A DNA stretch of 64,000 bases from RBG-16-34-14 sp963798865 (GCA_963798865.1 CAWCVZ010000022.1:62001-126000), one strand, 5' to 3'. Positions 46,378-56,945 are shown, numbered from the stretch's first letter. The notes: generated by a model from the letters alone, not told the origin. Program-made: numbers and translations.

Positions 46378-47463
46378 TTATTTCAGCAAAACCATTTTTT
46401 TAGTTTGCGAATATTTGCCTGCCTGAAGTTTGTACAAATACAAACCGCTTGAAAGACTTGCCGCATCAAATTCAACTGTATATTTTCCTGAAGGCTTTTC
46501 TTCATTTATCAAATTTGCAACTTCATTTCCAAGGATATCATAAACCTTTAAGGAAACAAAACCAAAATCTGATATCTCAAAACTAATTTTTGTTGCTGGG
46601 TTAAAAGGATTTGGAAAATTCTGATTCAATTCAAAACTAAAAACTGCATTTGGTGAATTAAGTTCAACAATACCGGAATAACGATATGTTCCATTAAAAT
46701 CAACTTGCTTTAAACGGTAAAGATTTTTGATGTTCGATAAATTCTTATCAATAAAATTATATCCGGATGCATTGCTTGTTGTACCCTTGCCATCAACAAA
46801 ACCTATTATATTCCATTTGCCGTTATTATTTTTTTGAATTTCAAATCCTTTGTTATTCAATTCAGTTGCAGTATTCCAATTTAAAATTGCATTTCCATCC
46901 TTTAGATTCACAGTAAATGAAATTAATTCAACAGGTGTAACATTATCTATAATAGTTAAAGGAAATTTAGGCCCGTATGCCCACCTGTCCAGAGAATCAG
47001 GACGAAAATCATAAACAATACTTAAACCACATGAATAAATAGTGTCAACATTGAAAGAATCAGTAGCAGTATATTCAAACGGCCAGAAGATTGTATCCTG
47101 AGGTGTTGGGAATGGAAGTGGAAAAGCCTGGGTTAATTCATTTGGTGCTCTGTAATCCCAAACTGAAAGCGTATCATCAATACTCATTATTCCAAATCTA
47201 CCTGCAACATTATAACCACCGGCTTCAGCGGGTCCCCCGGTAAGAAACATTTTATAAAGCCCGGTTTGTCCAACCGCTAAAGTTTCCGGACCTTCGACCC
47301 AGACTGTAACTGTTGTATCCTCATAAAGACTATGGCAAGCGCATCCATCGCCGTTCAATTCGGTACATCCTATTCTTTCCACCGGCGGAGTTTGGAACAA
47401 ACCTGAATAAGCTAAAAGAGTGAAGGATATAAAAGCAAATACAAGCGTAATGTTTATTTTCAA
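46378..47463 (-). CDS. T9SS-exported protein with CxCH-type N-terminal motif
   Basis: The 361-residue product has a signal peptide, then GCTELNGDGCACHS near residue 32-45, a beta-sandwich of about 130 residues (VWVEGPETLAVGQTGLYKMFLTG...), an FN3-like linker (PVELISF...RLKQVDFNG) and a T9SS type-A domain (NQNFPNPFNPATKIS...TKKMVLLK). The layout recalls choice-of-anchor V/reeler-like secreted proteins, which carry one CxxCH. Here the spacing is CACH, one residue short for a normal haem c site. Haem binding is therefore doubtful. Confidence 0.75.
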   Translation of the reverse strand: MKINITLVFAFISFTLLAYSGLFQTPPVERIGCTELNGDGCACHSLYEDTTVTVWVEGPETLAVGQTGLYKMFLTGGPAEAGGYNVAGRFGIMSIDDTLSVWDYRAPNELTQAFPLPFPTPQDTIFWPFEYTATDSFNVDTIYSCGLSIVYDFRPDSLDRWAYGPKFPLTIIDNVTPVELISFTVNLKDGNAILNWNTATELNNKGFEIQKNNNGKWNIIGFVDGKGTTSNASGYNFIDKNLSNIKNLYRLKQVDFNGTYRYSGIVELNSPNAVFSFELNQNFPNPFNPATKISFEISDFGFVSLKVYDILGNEVANLINEEKPSGKYTVEFDAASLSSGLYLYKLQAGKYSQTKKMVLLK

Positions 47464-47676
47464 ATGATTGTACCTTTACCTGTTACAATACAAAAATAAC
47501 AATTTTTTCTAATTTTAAAATATAATTGTTAAATAAATTTTTAGGAACGCTAATCAATTATTAATAATGAATACTATAAAATCCAGGTTTTTCCGATTGA
47601 ATAAAATACTATTTAAGCTAAAATAGATAAAGTTTGGTAATTTAAGAGTCGGTTTTGCAGACTCTTTACCGGTTTG

Positions 47677-49656
47677 CTATTTTGTTAAAAGCATTTTTTT
47701 AGTAATTGAAAAATTTCCCGCAATGAGTTTATATAAATAAACACCGCTGGAAAGATTCCTGGCATCAAATTCAGTTTTATAGGAACCAGCAGCCATTTCC
47801 TCATTTATTAGAACTGCAACTTCATTCCCCAAGACATCAAATACTTTAAGAGTAATAAAATTATCAACCGGTATTTGCCAGCCGATGATTGTATTTGGGT
47901 TAAAAGGATTAGGATAGTTTTGTTCTAATGTAAATGAGGGAGAACTAATATTAACTTCAACTTCCTGCGAATATTTGCATTGTCCATTAAAATCAATCTG
48001 CTTTAACCTGTATAAATATTTACCCGGATTTACTTCATTATCGATAAAGGAATAATAATTTCTTTCTGTTATTGTTCCATTGCCCTCAATAAAACTTATC
48101 ACACCCCATTTTTGATTTTTGACACTTGACTTTTCACATCTCTCAATTTCAAATCCACGATTATTTTTCTCTGTGGCGGTCACCCACATTAAATTTACAT
48201 TGTTTCCATTTATATTAGCCAAAAAAGAAATTAACTCTACCGGAACCGGAACCAACGGTTTCAATTCAACGTTAAGAATTGTTGAAGAAAAATTACTTAC
48301 ACTTACATTAGTTATAGTAGTATCAAAATATGCCGGAGCTGAAAAAGTTAAATTGTATGTTCCGGCATAAATTAATCTATAATAATCTCCGTTAATAGAA
48401 TCGCTGTAAACTTCGGAACTATCAAAATCGTGCCCATTAATTTTTATAAAGGCTTTAACAGGATTTCCAATTGTGTCTGTTACAATTCCTCTTATTCCAT
48501 ATAAACAATTCTGAATATAGTTAAGAAAAGATCTCTTATTATACTCCCAGTACAACGGTAATTGAGAAGGTGTAACCAGTTTAATATTAGAAAGTTCAAT
48601 TGTAACTTCCCTTCCCCTGTTAAAATAAGTAAAGTAATCCTGCCGTCCTCCATCCACTTCATACCAAGCATAACCGTTGGTAATTCCATTATCCAGATAA
48701 GTCATATATGAAGCGGGACTATGTGCATGAACTGTATCCGCATATTGCCTCGAAATAAAATGAAACCAGCTATCATCGGGATGAAGCCTTGGCCATGTAT
48801 CCCACGGATAATTTACAACTTCAACACCGCCGTGAAAATTTACCGAAAGAATAAAATTATTCTGCTGGGCAATATTCATCATTGCAATTGTTTCCGGCTG
48901 CCATGCACCTGTTGGATATGGACCTGATTCAGGATCAGGAAAGTTCCTGTTAATATCTTTTCCATTTGCATTATATCTGGTAGCACCATTTACGGTACTG
49001 TTACCGCCATGATATGTTCCATCAGGATTTCCCGCAGGGTTAATCCAGATTTCAATATTATCAACAAGATTAGTTATCCTCGCATTGGTTCCATATGAAG
49101 ACAGCAATGAATCAATTAATCTAAGCATTAAAACATAACCCGTTGTTTCATCTCCATGCATACTTGATGTAAGCATACATTGCGGTTCCGCTTCATTTTC
49201 GTTTACATTATCCGAGATTTTCACAAATAAAATTTTTCTTCCCTGCACGGTATTTCCTGCATCAACTACTTTGCAAATGGAAGGATAATTAGCTTCAAAC
49301 TGGTACATCATATTTACATAACCATCATAAGTCGGATATGTGTCCCAGGATTCAATTTCTTCCAGTGAAGATGACATATGAACATCTCCAACATCACCGG
49401 GATTTTTTAATACTTCATATTTATACCCAAGCTTAAGGAATTGATTAAACTCTTCCTCATTTGCATAAGCATAAACATTATTCCCTACTACATTATCTAT
49501 AGAAATAATTTTGGTAAGATTATTAATCTCTTTTTTTTCAAGGATAGTAAATTTAAAATAGACCTCACCTTTTTTTTCAAAAAATCTTGAATCGGGTTGT
49601 GAAAAAATTAAGGAAGAGAAAAAAATAAAGGCGGCAAGTGTAATTGAAGTTTTCAT
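47677..49656 (-). CDS. T9SS-exported M14 zinc carboxypeptidase
   Basis: The 659-residue product has a signal peptide (ending IFSQ), an M14 peptidase domain with zinc ligands His167 and Glu170 in SSMHGDETTGY and His275 in SVNFHGG, substrate residues in GKDINRNFPD and the catalytic Glu354 in EVTIELSN. Then come a carboxypeptidase-regulatory-like domain (GIRGIVTDTIGNPVKAFI), an FN3-like linker and a T9SS sorting domain (NYPNPFNPNTIIGW...ITKKMLLTK). It would trim C-terminal residues from peptides outside the cell. The T9SS cargo with clearest enzymatic function in this window. Confidence 0.93.
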   Translation of the reverse strand: MKTSITLAAFIFFSSLIFSQPDSRFFEKKGEVYFKFTILEKKEINNLTKIISIDNVVGNNVYAYANEEEFNQFLKLGYKYEVLKNPGDVGDVHMSSSLEEIESWDTYPTYDGYVNMMYQFEANYPSICKVVDAGNTVQGRKILFVKISDNVNENEAEPQCMLTSSMHGDETTGYVLMLRLIDSLLSSYGTNARITNLVDNIEIWINPAGNPDGTYHGGNSTVNGATRYNANGKDINRNFPDPESGPYPTGAWQPETIAMMNIAQQNNFILSVNFHGGVEVVNYPWDTWPRLHPDDSWFHFISRQYADTVHAHSPASYMTYLDNGITNGYAWYEVDGGRQDYFTYFNRGREVTIELSNIKLVTPSQLPLYWEYNKRSFLNYIQNCLYGIRGIVTDTIGNPVKAFIKINGHDFDSSEVYSDSINGDYYRLIYAGTYNLTFSAPAYFDTTITNVSVSNFSSTILNVELKPLVPVPVELISFLANINGNNVNLMWVTATEKNNRGFEIERCEKSSVKNQKWGVISFIEGNGTITERNYYSFIDNEVNPGKYLYRLKQIDFNGQCKYSQEVEVNISSPSFTLEQNYPNPFNPNTIIGWQIPVDNFITLKVFDVLGNEVAVLINEEMAAGSYKTEFDARNLSSGVYLYKLIAGNFSITKKMLLTK

Positions 49657-49738
49657 AAGACTACATGATTAGTGAACAGATATGCAAAAATAAAGATAAT
49701 TGGAATCAGCGGAAAGATTTAAAAATTTTAATCGAGTA

Positions 49739-50197
49739 TTAATCTTTGACATTGAACAACTTTTTGAATTCGTCAATATTATTCATTTGTTTAATTCTTT
49801 TTTCTTCATCCTCTTCTTCATTTCTTGCGGAACATTCTTTATAGAATTCTTCACTCGTTAATAAACTGCATCCGCAGACTTTTGCATAATCTCTGATTCC
49901 ATTATCGGATGAAACAACAATTATATTTCTCCTGTTTTTAGATGAAGCTATCTGATCCTTTATTTTTTCATCTGCTGTTTTTGATTCGGAATAAATAATT
50001 TTGCCATTTGACAGATTCAGCCGACCGTTTTCATAACCATCAAAATGAAGAGATACTTTTATTTTCTTACCGGAAAAATAATCCTGCAAGAGAAAAACAA
50101 CTTGTTCCCTTGCACCTTGTTTATTTTTACTTTGAAGTTCAGATAATTTTTTAACTTTCCCTATTAAGTTATTTCCATCAATCAGATAATGAATCAT
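49739..50197 (-). CDS. NYN-domain (YacP/Rae1-like) ribonuclease
   Basis: The 152-residue product opens with YLIDGNNLIG, the acidic NYN/PIN active-site strand, and has FDG (residues ~52-54) and VVSSDNGIRDYAKVCGCSLLTSEEF, as in YacP/Rae1 ribosome-associated endonucleases. It is probably an RNase acting on mRNA or rRNA. It lies 22 bases downstream of lptD on the same strand. Confidence 0.8.
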   Translation of the reverse strand: MIHYLIDGNNLIGKVKKLSELQSKNKQGAREQVVFLLQDYFSGKKIKVSLHFDGYENGRLNLSNGKIIYSESKTADEKIKDQIASSKNRRNIIVVSSDNGIRDYAKVCGCSLLTSEEFYKECSARNEEEDEEKRIKQMNNIDEFKKLFNVKD

Positions 50198-50219
50198 TTG
50201 ATTTCCTTTTAGCTACCAA

Positions 50220-52770
50220 TTAATAACCGTTATAGAAGCGGTCTCTTTTAGTAATTTTTAGATCCTGAAGCTGCGGGGCTTTAACTCTTATTTCAAGGCT
50301 GTAACCTCTATAAGTGCCAATCGGGTTCCAGGTAAAATTCATAATCCAGCAATGCAAGTCTCTTGATATTCTCATAACAGGCGCTGCAAATTCTTTTCTC
50401 TGAAAATCATAACTGCCGCTAACTGAAAATTTCCAGCTTGGGGTAAGATTGAAATTAAGAGAACCATTAAGATTTGAATACGATAGAACATTTGCTGGGT
50501 TCGATTTATTCAATGAGTAATTATAGTTAAGAGAAACATCCCAGGGAATTGTAAAGTCAGGATCTTTAGTATCATAAATTCCTTTATAGTTCGATCCAGC
50601 GGTTCCAAGCTGAAATTCATCCGGTTGATTAGCTGAAGTTTCTTCTTCTTTTTTGGAAGAGCTTAATTTTTCTCCTGATAAGCTTGTTGATATAGAAAAA
50701 TTAAAATTAGTCAGTCTTAGAAGTCCTTTACCTTCATTAATTAAAAATTTATTTATAGGATTTCCAGATTCATTAATATCATACAATGTAAATGTTGAAC
50801 CACCGTTAAAGCTGAACCAATTTCCAACCTGTGTTCTGAATCCAATATTTAATGGAGAAAATTTAACACTATCGGCAGCCAGGTTATAATTGATCGAGCC
50901 ATCAAGATTTAAGAGTTGTATTTTTTCTTCCTTAGAAGTTGTATCAGTTGGGTCAACGGTTGTTTTCATTTCAAAAATATTTGATAAGCTGAACCCAATA
51001 TTTTGTATTTCTCCCTGTGATGGACCGCCGAATATTTCTCTCTCATATTTATTGTATTTAACTATTTCACCTTTTGAGTTTATATAAGAACCAAAATATC
51101 CCCAGAAAGGTTTTGAATAATCAGGTGTAAAAGAATAAGTGATAGCCGGATTTACGGTATGCCTAATTGCAGCAATTCCAAGAATATTCGGCTGAAACAT
51201 TCCATAAAATTTTGTTGATGCACCAACACCCATGCTGAAAGTTCTTACAAAATTTATTTCTTTAACATCATTTGTAATTATTATGTCTCTCCCCGCAGAA
51301 TCCAGATCCTGCAAAATTTTTATCAACTCTTTTATTATACCATCTTTCCTGGTAACTGATTGATGGAGTTATACTGAAATATCCAACCTTCGGAGAAGCG
51401 CTTGTTCTTAAATTATGCTGAATCCCTCCCCTGATTTTAAGATCGTCATCAATTTTATTCCTGTTATTCTGAAATGTACCTGAATATGTATATCCAATTA
51501 ACTCGTACCATTTATTATCTGCCCCTGATGTTTTGCTTCTGAAAGGATATTTCTGCGACATTGAAAAAGATGCTCTCGGCAGAACTTCAGAAATTGTATT
51601 CTTATCAAGATTCTGTGAACGCTGATAGTTTAATGATAATGTATTTCCGGATTCATCCCATGACTTAACCATTGATGCGTTTGAAATTATATCCCTGCTG
51701 AGAACTTCATTTAAATCATAAATCGTTCTTCTCGAATAATTAATTCCAGATACAAATTCAAGATTTGCATCGAACCGCAAAGTTGGAGTTATAGATTGAT
51801 TATGATTCCACTTAATGAACCAGTCTTTACTTTCCTGCCTGTTAGGATCTAAAGGTTCACCAACTTTAAAATTCTTATAATTACCTTCAAGCTGTCCGGT
51901 ATAATTATATCTTTTGGCATATCGGATTCGTGAATTAATATTATAACTCCCACGGGTATAATAATCACCGGTCGCAACCCAATCAAAGTAATCACTTGCC
52001 GCCCAGAAATATCCGAAACGTGAGAAGTACCTTCCATAAGTTGCATCATCACCAAATACCGGAGGAATAATTCCAGAGCGTCTTCCTGACTCAATGGGAA
52101 AAACCGCAAAAGGCAAGGGAACTGGAAATGGAACTCCGCCAAAATACAGCCAGATCCATTTAGCAACAATCTCCTTCTTATTTATTACTTTCATTTCATT
52201 TGAATAGAAATAATAGTGAGGCGTATCGGCATCGCAGGTTGTATAAGTGCCATCCTCCACAAAATAAGTTTCCTCATCAACCTTTTTAATTTTTTCACCC
52301 GTATATTTTGAACCATCGGTCTCGGTTCCGGCAGAAGAAATAAAACCTTGTTTTGTTTTAAAGTTATATTTCATCCTTATACCTTCATAAGCTTCAACGC
52401 CTTCTTTTAAAACGGGAGTACCGATTAATTTTCCTTTTATTGAATCAGAAGGAACACCTTCAGCATCAATGGTGTTTGTCTGAAAGTCAACAAAAATATT
52501 TTCGCTTTTAAGATCAGTCTCTTTGTATTGCACCGAAGCTTCACCAAAAATATTCATCTTTTTTTTCTTTACGTAAAAGATAAGCGAATCAGATGCATTT
52601 GTATAAATTACGGTATCAACATCATAAGATTTAGCAGGAATAGAATCAGGAGTTGAAAGGGAATCACTCGATGAAATATTTATTAAAGTATCTTGTACGG
52701 ATTTATCAGTTTCCTGAGCGAAGGAATTTAATTGCGGGATAATAAAAAGTATAATAAATAAAAATCGCAT
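50220..52770 (-). CDS. lptD: LptD/OstA-like outer-membrane protein (frame break)
   Basis: The restored product is about 849 residues. A signal peptide is followed by an OstA-like segment (MNIFGEASVQYKETDLKSENIFVDFQTNTIDAEG) and a long beta-barrel region rich in alternating aromatic strands; RRSGIIPPVFG is typical of LptD. It ends with RVKAPQLQDLKITKRDRFYNGY. LptD inserts lipopolysaccharide in the outer membrane. The frame changes near 51300-51306, equal to one surplus base; removal restores NFAGSDSAGRDIIITNDV. The protein could instead be a general LPS-assembly-like barrel of this phylum. Confidence 0.82.
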
Positions 52771-52818
52771 ATGAGAAGATAATCATAAAAGCAATTTTAA
52801 ATAATGAAACTTGATCAA

Positions 52819-53781
52819 TCAGGATTTATAAAATACCAGCGCTGATGCACCTTTAACACCGGCATCATTTTTTAATTTAGCCGGCATAACTTTTACTCTT
52901 TTTTTAGTAGGAATAAAAACACGTTCAACAATTGTTTCCTGAATTTTATTGAACAAAGGTTTTCCGAAACCGGAAACCCCCCCGCCAATAATAAATGTGC
53001 TTATATCCAGCAGGTTGCTTACAGATGTTAATACAGCTCCAAGCTGCAATCCCATACTTTCAACAACCGATTTTGCATATTCATCACCCATTTCCATCGC
53101 TTTCTGTATAATAAATGGAGTTATAAAATCAGCCTGATTATTTGCAAGTTCAAGAATTTTTGAACCGGGATGTTCCTGTAGATCTTTTATAACCCTCTGC
53201 TTTAAATAATTATTACCAATATATGCCTCTATGCATCCAACAGAACCGCATTTGCATTTTGGTCCCTTATAATTAATGGAAATATGTCCAAGCTCTCCTG
53301 CGGCACCATATTCTCCCCTGTAAATTTTTTTATTAAAAATAACCCCGCCTCCGACACCTGTACCTAGAGTTATCATTACAAAAGAATTGTATTTCTTACC
53401 GGCACCAAAAATAAATTCACCAATTGCAGCAGCATTAGCATCATTCTCAATTAAAGTTTTTATTTGAAATTCCTTCTGAATAATTTTTCCCAGTTTTATT
53501 CTCCCCCAACCAGGAAAATTGGGAGGATATTCGACAGTACCTTTTTCAATACTTACTACACCGGGAGCTCCAATACCAATTCCTTTTATTTTTTCTTTTC
53601 TATGTGTAAGAATCTGCTTTATACCTTTAACTATCTGTGATATGACTTCATCTGGCCCTAACTCAGCATTTGATGGTAATGAAGTTTTTGAAACAATCAT
53701 ACCAAGATTTGAAACCAAACCGAACTTTATGCTGGTTCCGCCAAGGTCAACTCCAAGCGCATATTTTATTTTCTCTGCCAT
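52819..53781 (-). CDS. ROK-family sugar kinase (glucokinase-like)
   Basis: The 320-residue product has the ATP motif ALGVDLGGTSIKFGLV, GIGIGAPGVV, ENDANAAAIGE, TLGTGVGGGVI, the catalytic/zinc segment GAAGELGHISIN with CKCGSVGCIEAY, and IIGGGVSGFGKPL. It phosphorylates a hexose, probably glucose, but ROK specificity cannot be read from the sequence alone. Confidence 0.88.
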   Translation of the reverse strand: MAEKIKYALGVDLGGTSIKFGLVSNLGMIVSKTSLPSNAELGPDEVISQIVKGIKQILTHRKEKIKGIGIGAPGVVSIEKGTVEYPPNFPGWGRIKLGKIIQKEFQIKTLIENDANAAAIGEFIFGAGKKYNSFVMITLGTGVGGGVIFNKKIYRGEYGAAGELGHISINYKGPKCKCGSVGCIEAYIGNNYLKQRVIKDLQEHPGSKILELANNQADFITPFIIQKAMEMGDEYAKSVVESMGLQLGAVLTSVSNLLDISTFIIGGGVSGFGKPLFNKIQETIVERVFIPTKKRVKVMPAKLKNDAGVKGASALVFYKS

Positions 53782-53823
53782 AAATTATTTATATATAAGA
53801 CGAATCCAGATATCCTTTTGTTA

Positions 53824-54456
53824 TCAATTTGAATATTGAAAATCGACAATTTTTATTTCATCAGGGTACGTTATATTTCCTAATGAAGTTGAGACTGTGG
53901 GTTGACAATAAAGAGTAAGCTTTGAAGCGCTCCCGGAATAACCTCCAATGTTTAAAGCAAGGTTAAGAATTGATTCATATCCTCTGTCTTTAAAGAACGG
54001 GATCAGATCTAAACCGATTGAGAAAGGAATATTTACAGTATCACCCGTTCCGGGAACAGTAACAGGAGAATCAATATTACCTGAAATTGTTTCTTTATCA
54101 TCAATTAATAATCTCCACGGAAAACTCTTTATTGTTGCATTTGTTTTTTTATAGCCGCCGGTTCCATCGTTTGGGTTTTTAGCTTCCACATTAAGAATAA
54201 AAGAAACCGGGAGTTTACCGGAAACAAAATCCGAAGATATTTTTAACACCTCTAATGCAGTGAAATCTTCAATCTTCTTTTTATTTGTTAAATCAATCCC
54301 GCTTAAATGGAAACCGTTTACTTCTCCCAGTTTAAATTTTAATCTTGATATGTTTACGAATGTTTCATAAACGCTGCAGCTAAAACTATTAAACAAGAAT
54401 AAAATCATTAATGCTTGGAGAAACCTAAATCCTGTTTTCAATCCTTTTTGTTTCAT
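53824..54456 (-). CDS. LEA14-like lipoprotein
   Basis: The 210-residue product starts MKQKGLKTGFRFLQALMIL and has a lipobox FNSFSC. The mature part is a single beta-sandwich with INISRLKFKLGEVNGF-type strands, LPVSFILNVEAKNPND and YKKTNATIKSFPWRLLIDD, as in LEA14/WHy proteins. It is presumably a periplasmic lipoprotein of unknown role. I start at 54456, 16 bases after the restored stop of the oxidoreductase gene. Confidence 0.7.
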   Translation of the reverse strand: MKQKGLKTGFRFLQALMILFLFNSFSCSVYETFVNISRLKFKLGEVNGFHLSGIDLTNKKKIEDFTALEVLKISSDFVSGKLPVSFILNVEAKNPNDGTGGYKKTNATIKSFPWRLLIDDKETISGNIDSPVTVPGTGDTVNIPFSIGLDLIPFFKDRGYESILNLALNIGGYSGSASKLTLYCQPTVSTSLGNITYPDEIKIVDFQYSN

Positions 54457-54472
54457 ATTAAATAATAATTTT

Positions 54473-55467
54473 TTATTGTTGAATTTCAATACCTGATTCT
54501 TCAATCCTTCTGATAATTTCATTTGCAACCTTTAATGCTCTTAATCCATCTTCTCCTGATACCAATGGTTTTGTTTTATTCAAAACAGAATCAACAAAAA
54601 GCTGAAGCTCATACTGAAGCGCGTTTATTTCTATAACCTGCGGCTGTTCATATACGAGTCTCTTTTTTTATCGCCTATTCCAATTTCCCCAAAGGACATT
54701 CCTGAAGAAACATTTTCATCAACCTGAAGCAGCCTGTAAACTTCAGAAGCCCCGGTAACAAAATCCAAAGCTATATAGGTGTCTTTTTGGAATAGTCTCA
54801 TCTTTCTCATTTTTTTCTGAGAAATTCTGCTTGCAGTTACATTTGCAACAGCACCATTTTCAAACTGGATTCTTGCATTTGCAATATCAACATTGTCGGA
54901 AACCACAGCCACACCATTTGCATCAATTTTTTTAACATCGCTTTTAATAAAACTTAAAATTAAATCAATATCATGAATCATAAGATCAAGTACGACCGCA
55001 ACATCAGTCCCGCGAGGGTTAAACTGCGAAAGCCGGTCGGTTTCTATAAAAACAGGATTGGAAATATATTTCTCAAGTGAAACAAGCGCAGGATTAAATC
55101 TTTCAATATGCCCTACCTGAAGGTTGAGATTTTTTTTATCGGCAAGCATAACAAGATTCTTTGCTTCCTCTATCGTTGAAGTAATCGGTTTTTCTACAAA
55201 AACATGCTTACCCATTTCAAGGCATCTGTTTGCAACTTCAAAATGTGCAGAAGTTGTAACAGCAACTGAAACTGCATCAACAGATTTCAGTAATTCTTCT
55301 TCACTCTGGAAATAATTTATTTTAAATTCAGCAGCAGCGGTTTCCGACTGAATAAGATTAGTATCAAATACTCCGACGCATTCACAATTTTCAATATTCT
55401 TAAACATCTTGATATGAAGTTTACCAAGATGCCCCGTACCAATAACACCAATTTTTAGTTTTTCCAT
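54473..55467 (-). CDS. Gfo/Idh/MocA-family oxidoreductase (frame break)
   Basis: The restored product is about 331 residues: an NAD(P)-binding Rossmann domain (IGVIGTGHLGKLHIKMFKN), the EKP motif in VFVEKPITSTIEEA, HIERFNPAL and DLMIHDIDLILSF. The first frame stops at 54631. In the shifted frame the C-terminus continues as EQPQVIEINALQYELQLFVD, then SGEDGLRALKVANEIIRRIEE, to TAA at 54473-54475. The break near 54649-54654 equals one missing base, opposite in sign to most breaks in the window. Its ATG shares a base with the stop of the T9SS plug gene. Relatives often act on UDP-sugars; substrate unknown. Confidence 0.85.
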
Positions 55468-56696
55468 TAATGACTTATTATTTTTGAATAGCCAATTACT
55501 TTATCATAACCGCCATAATTCTGATCCTGATAATACAAAAATACATGATAAACATTTGTAGCCTGCCAATTATTTCCTTCAAGTACAACCCAGTTTTCAT
55601 TTTTAATATTTCCATTTATTACATCGGCAAGAACATACTGGTAATCATAAATTCCTCTTTTAAGGGGAATGGTTTCGGTAAAAAGCCCGCCGTCATTTTT
55701 CATTTCATATTCAGAAAGGATTTGCCAGTTATTAAAAGCTCCCACAAGAAAAACATTTCCCTTTACTTCATCCGGAGGTCTTATTGAAAAAGAAACATTT
55801 AAGTAAGTAGCAAATTCATCGTGGAAATTTTTAAGTATTGAACCTCCATTTAAATCTTTAGGAGGATCTTTAAAGAACCTTGAATATTCTATTCCATCAA
55901 TTTGTGCTTTAACATTTTTTGAATTGAAAACATTTATATTTCTTAAATCAGCCTGGCGGTATTCATTGCCCGGAAGAATATCTCTTGCTGTAAATGAAAA
56001 TTTCCTGTTTCCATCCCAATAAAACTGGCGCTGGTTGGTATTGAAATTCCGGTCAACAATTATCGGGTAATATATTTTTTGGTTTTCAATAATTTCAATA
56101 TTGTTAACAAAAGCAGGAAATAATTCATCGGGTAAATTAAATTCTGAAGTAACATTAAATACTTTTGCAAGATCTGCAGGGAAATAAGTTTTGTCTTCAA
56201 GCTGTTCCCTTTTAATTGTTGTATTCATTACAACTTCCTCATAAACAACATAAAATCTTCCTGAAGCATAAACCGTTGAAGTATCATTTGACTCAGTTAT
56301 AAAGAACATCCACTTACCGGAAAAAGGAAATTCAACATCCTGAAAATCAGATGGGAAATTCCCTTTAAAATGATAACCTGCATCTTCAACTGTTGACGGC
56401 AAATTTACAAGATCAAGATAATAAGCTACATTTTTTCCGTGGTTTATTAGAAACAAATTATTTGTCGGATTCCAATTCCTGTCACAGTAGCGGAAAACAA
56501 CATTGAGGCTAGGTTTAAATTCAGATTTAATATCAAACTCGATTGTTACATTATTACTATTATCCTTTGAATAATATATTACCGGCAAAGAAGTTTCATC
56601 TCCTGTTACATAAGCTTTTAAACTTTTAATTATTACGTTCTGAGGAAAACAGATTGAAGTAAACAATACTATTAAGAGAAGAGATTTATTTTTCAA
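55467..56696 (-). CDS. T9SS plug protein (DUF5103 family)
   Basis: The 409-residue product has a signal peptide (ending SICFPQ). Its N-terminal domain has VVFRYCDRNWNPTNNLF and the C-terminal domain has GNVFLVGAFNNWQ, GIYDYQYV, NVYHVFLYYQD and YDKVIGY, as in DUF5103 proteins. In Flavobacterium the Plug protein of this family closes the empty SprA channel of the T9SS. This fits the nine T9SS cargo genes around it. No other T9SS machine gene (sprA, porV, gldK-N) is in the window. Confidence 0.85.
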   Translation of the reverse strand: MKNKSLLLIVLFTSICFPQNVIIKSLKAYVTGDETSLPVIYYSKDNSNNVTIEFDIKSEFKPSLNVVFRYCDRNWNPTNNLFLINHGKNVAYYLDLVNLPSTVEDAGYHFKGNFPSDFQDVEFPFSGKWMFFITESNDTSTVYASGRFYVVYEEVVMNTTIKREQLEDKTYFPADLAKVFNVTSEFNLPDELFPAFVNNIEIIENQKIYYPIIVDRNFNTNQRQFYWDGNRKFSFTARDILPGNEYRQADLRNINVFNSKNVKAQIDGIEYSRFFKDPPKDLNGGSILKNFHDEFATYLNVSFSIRPPDEVKGNVFLVGAFNNWQILSEYEMKNDGGLFTETIPLKRGIYDYQYVLADVINGNIKNENWVVLEGNNWQATNVYHVFLYYQDQNYGGYDKVIGYSKIISH

Positions 56697-56708
56697 TTTA
56701 TACCCCTG

Positions 56709-56945
56709 CTATAATTCGAAAATTTCAACGCATTTTATTGAACTGAACGGTACAAATATTTTTACTGTTTTTTGCTCCCTGATTGTTTCAAGAAGAAGAG
56801 CTTCGTCAAAAGCACCAACCAGTTTACCTGTTTTGAAAACTATCTCATAAAATGGAGATTCGGAACCAACATCCTGCACTCCGTAATTTTCATGCATAGT
56901 TATGTTAAGAGTTTTCCCAAGATATTCTTCCCAGTTTAGTTTCAT
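56709..56945 (-). CDS. Small conserved-looking protein, unknown
   Basis: This 78-residue protein (MKLNWEEYLGKTLNITMHEN...) has no signal peptide or membrane segment, and no family that I recognise. Its ATG overlaps the TAA of the upstream gene (TAATG), and its stop is 12 bases from the plug gene, so it is translated as part of that operon. It looks cytoplasmic with alternating beta-strands (PFYEIVFKTGKLVGAF, VKIFVPFSSIKCVEIFEL). Confidence 0.65.
   Translation of the reverse strand: MKLNWEEYLGKTLNITMHENYGVQDVGSESPFYEIVFKTGKLVGAFDEALLLETIREQKTVKIFVPFSSIKCVEIFEL

Noticed and set aside
47644..47666. Hairpin AAGAGTC/GACTCTT after the M14 gene as a terminator
   Set aside because: The stem is short, the loop nine bases, and neither strand has a following T run.
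54457..54528. A 24-residue N-terminal extension of the LEA14-like lipoprotein
   Set aside because: It would lie inside the restored end of the Gfo/Idh gene; the ATG at 54456 gives a clean lipoprotein signal.
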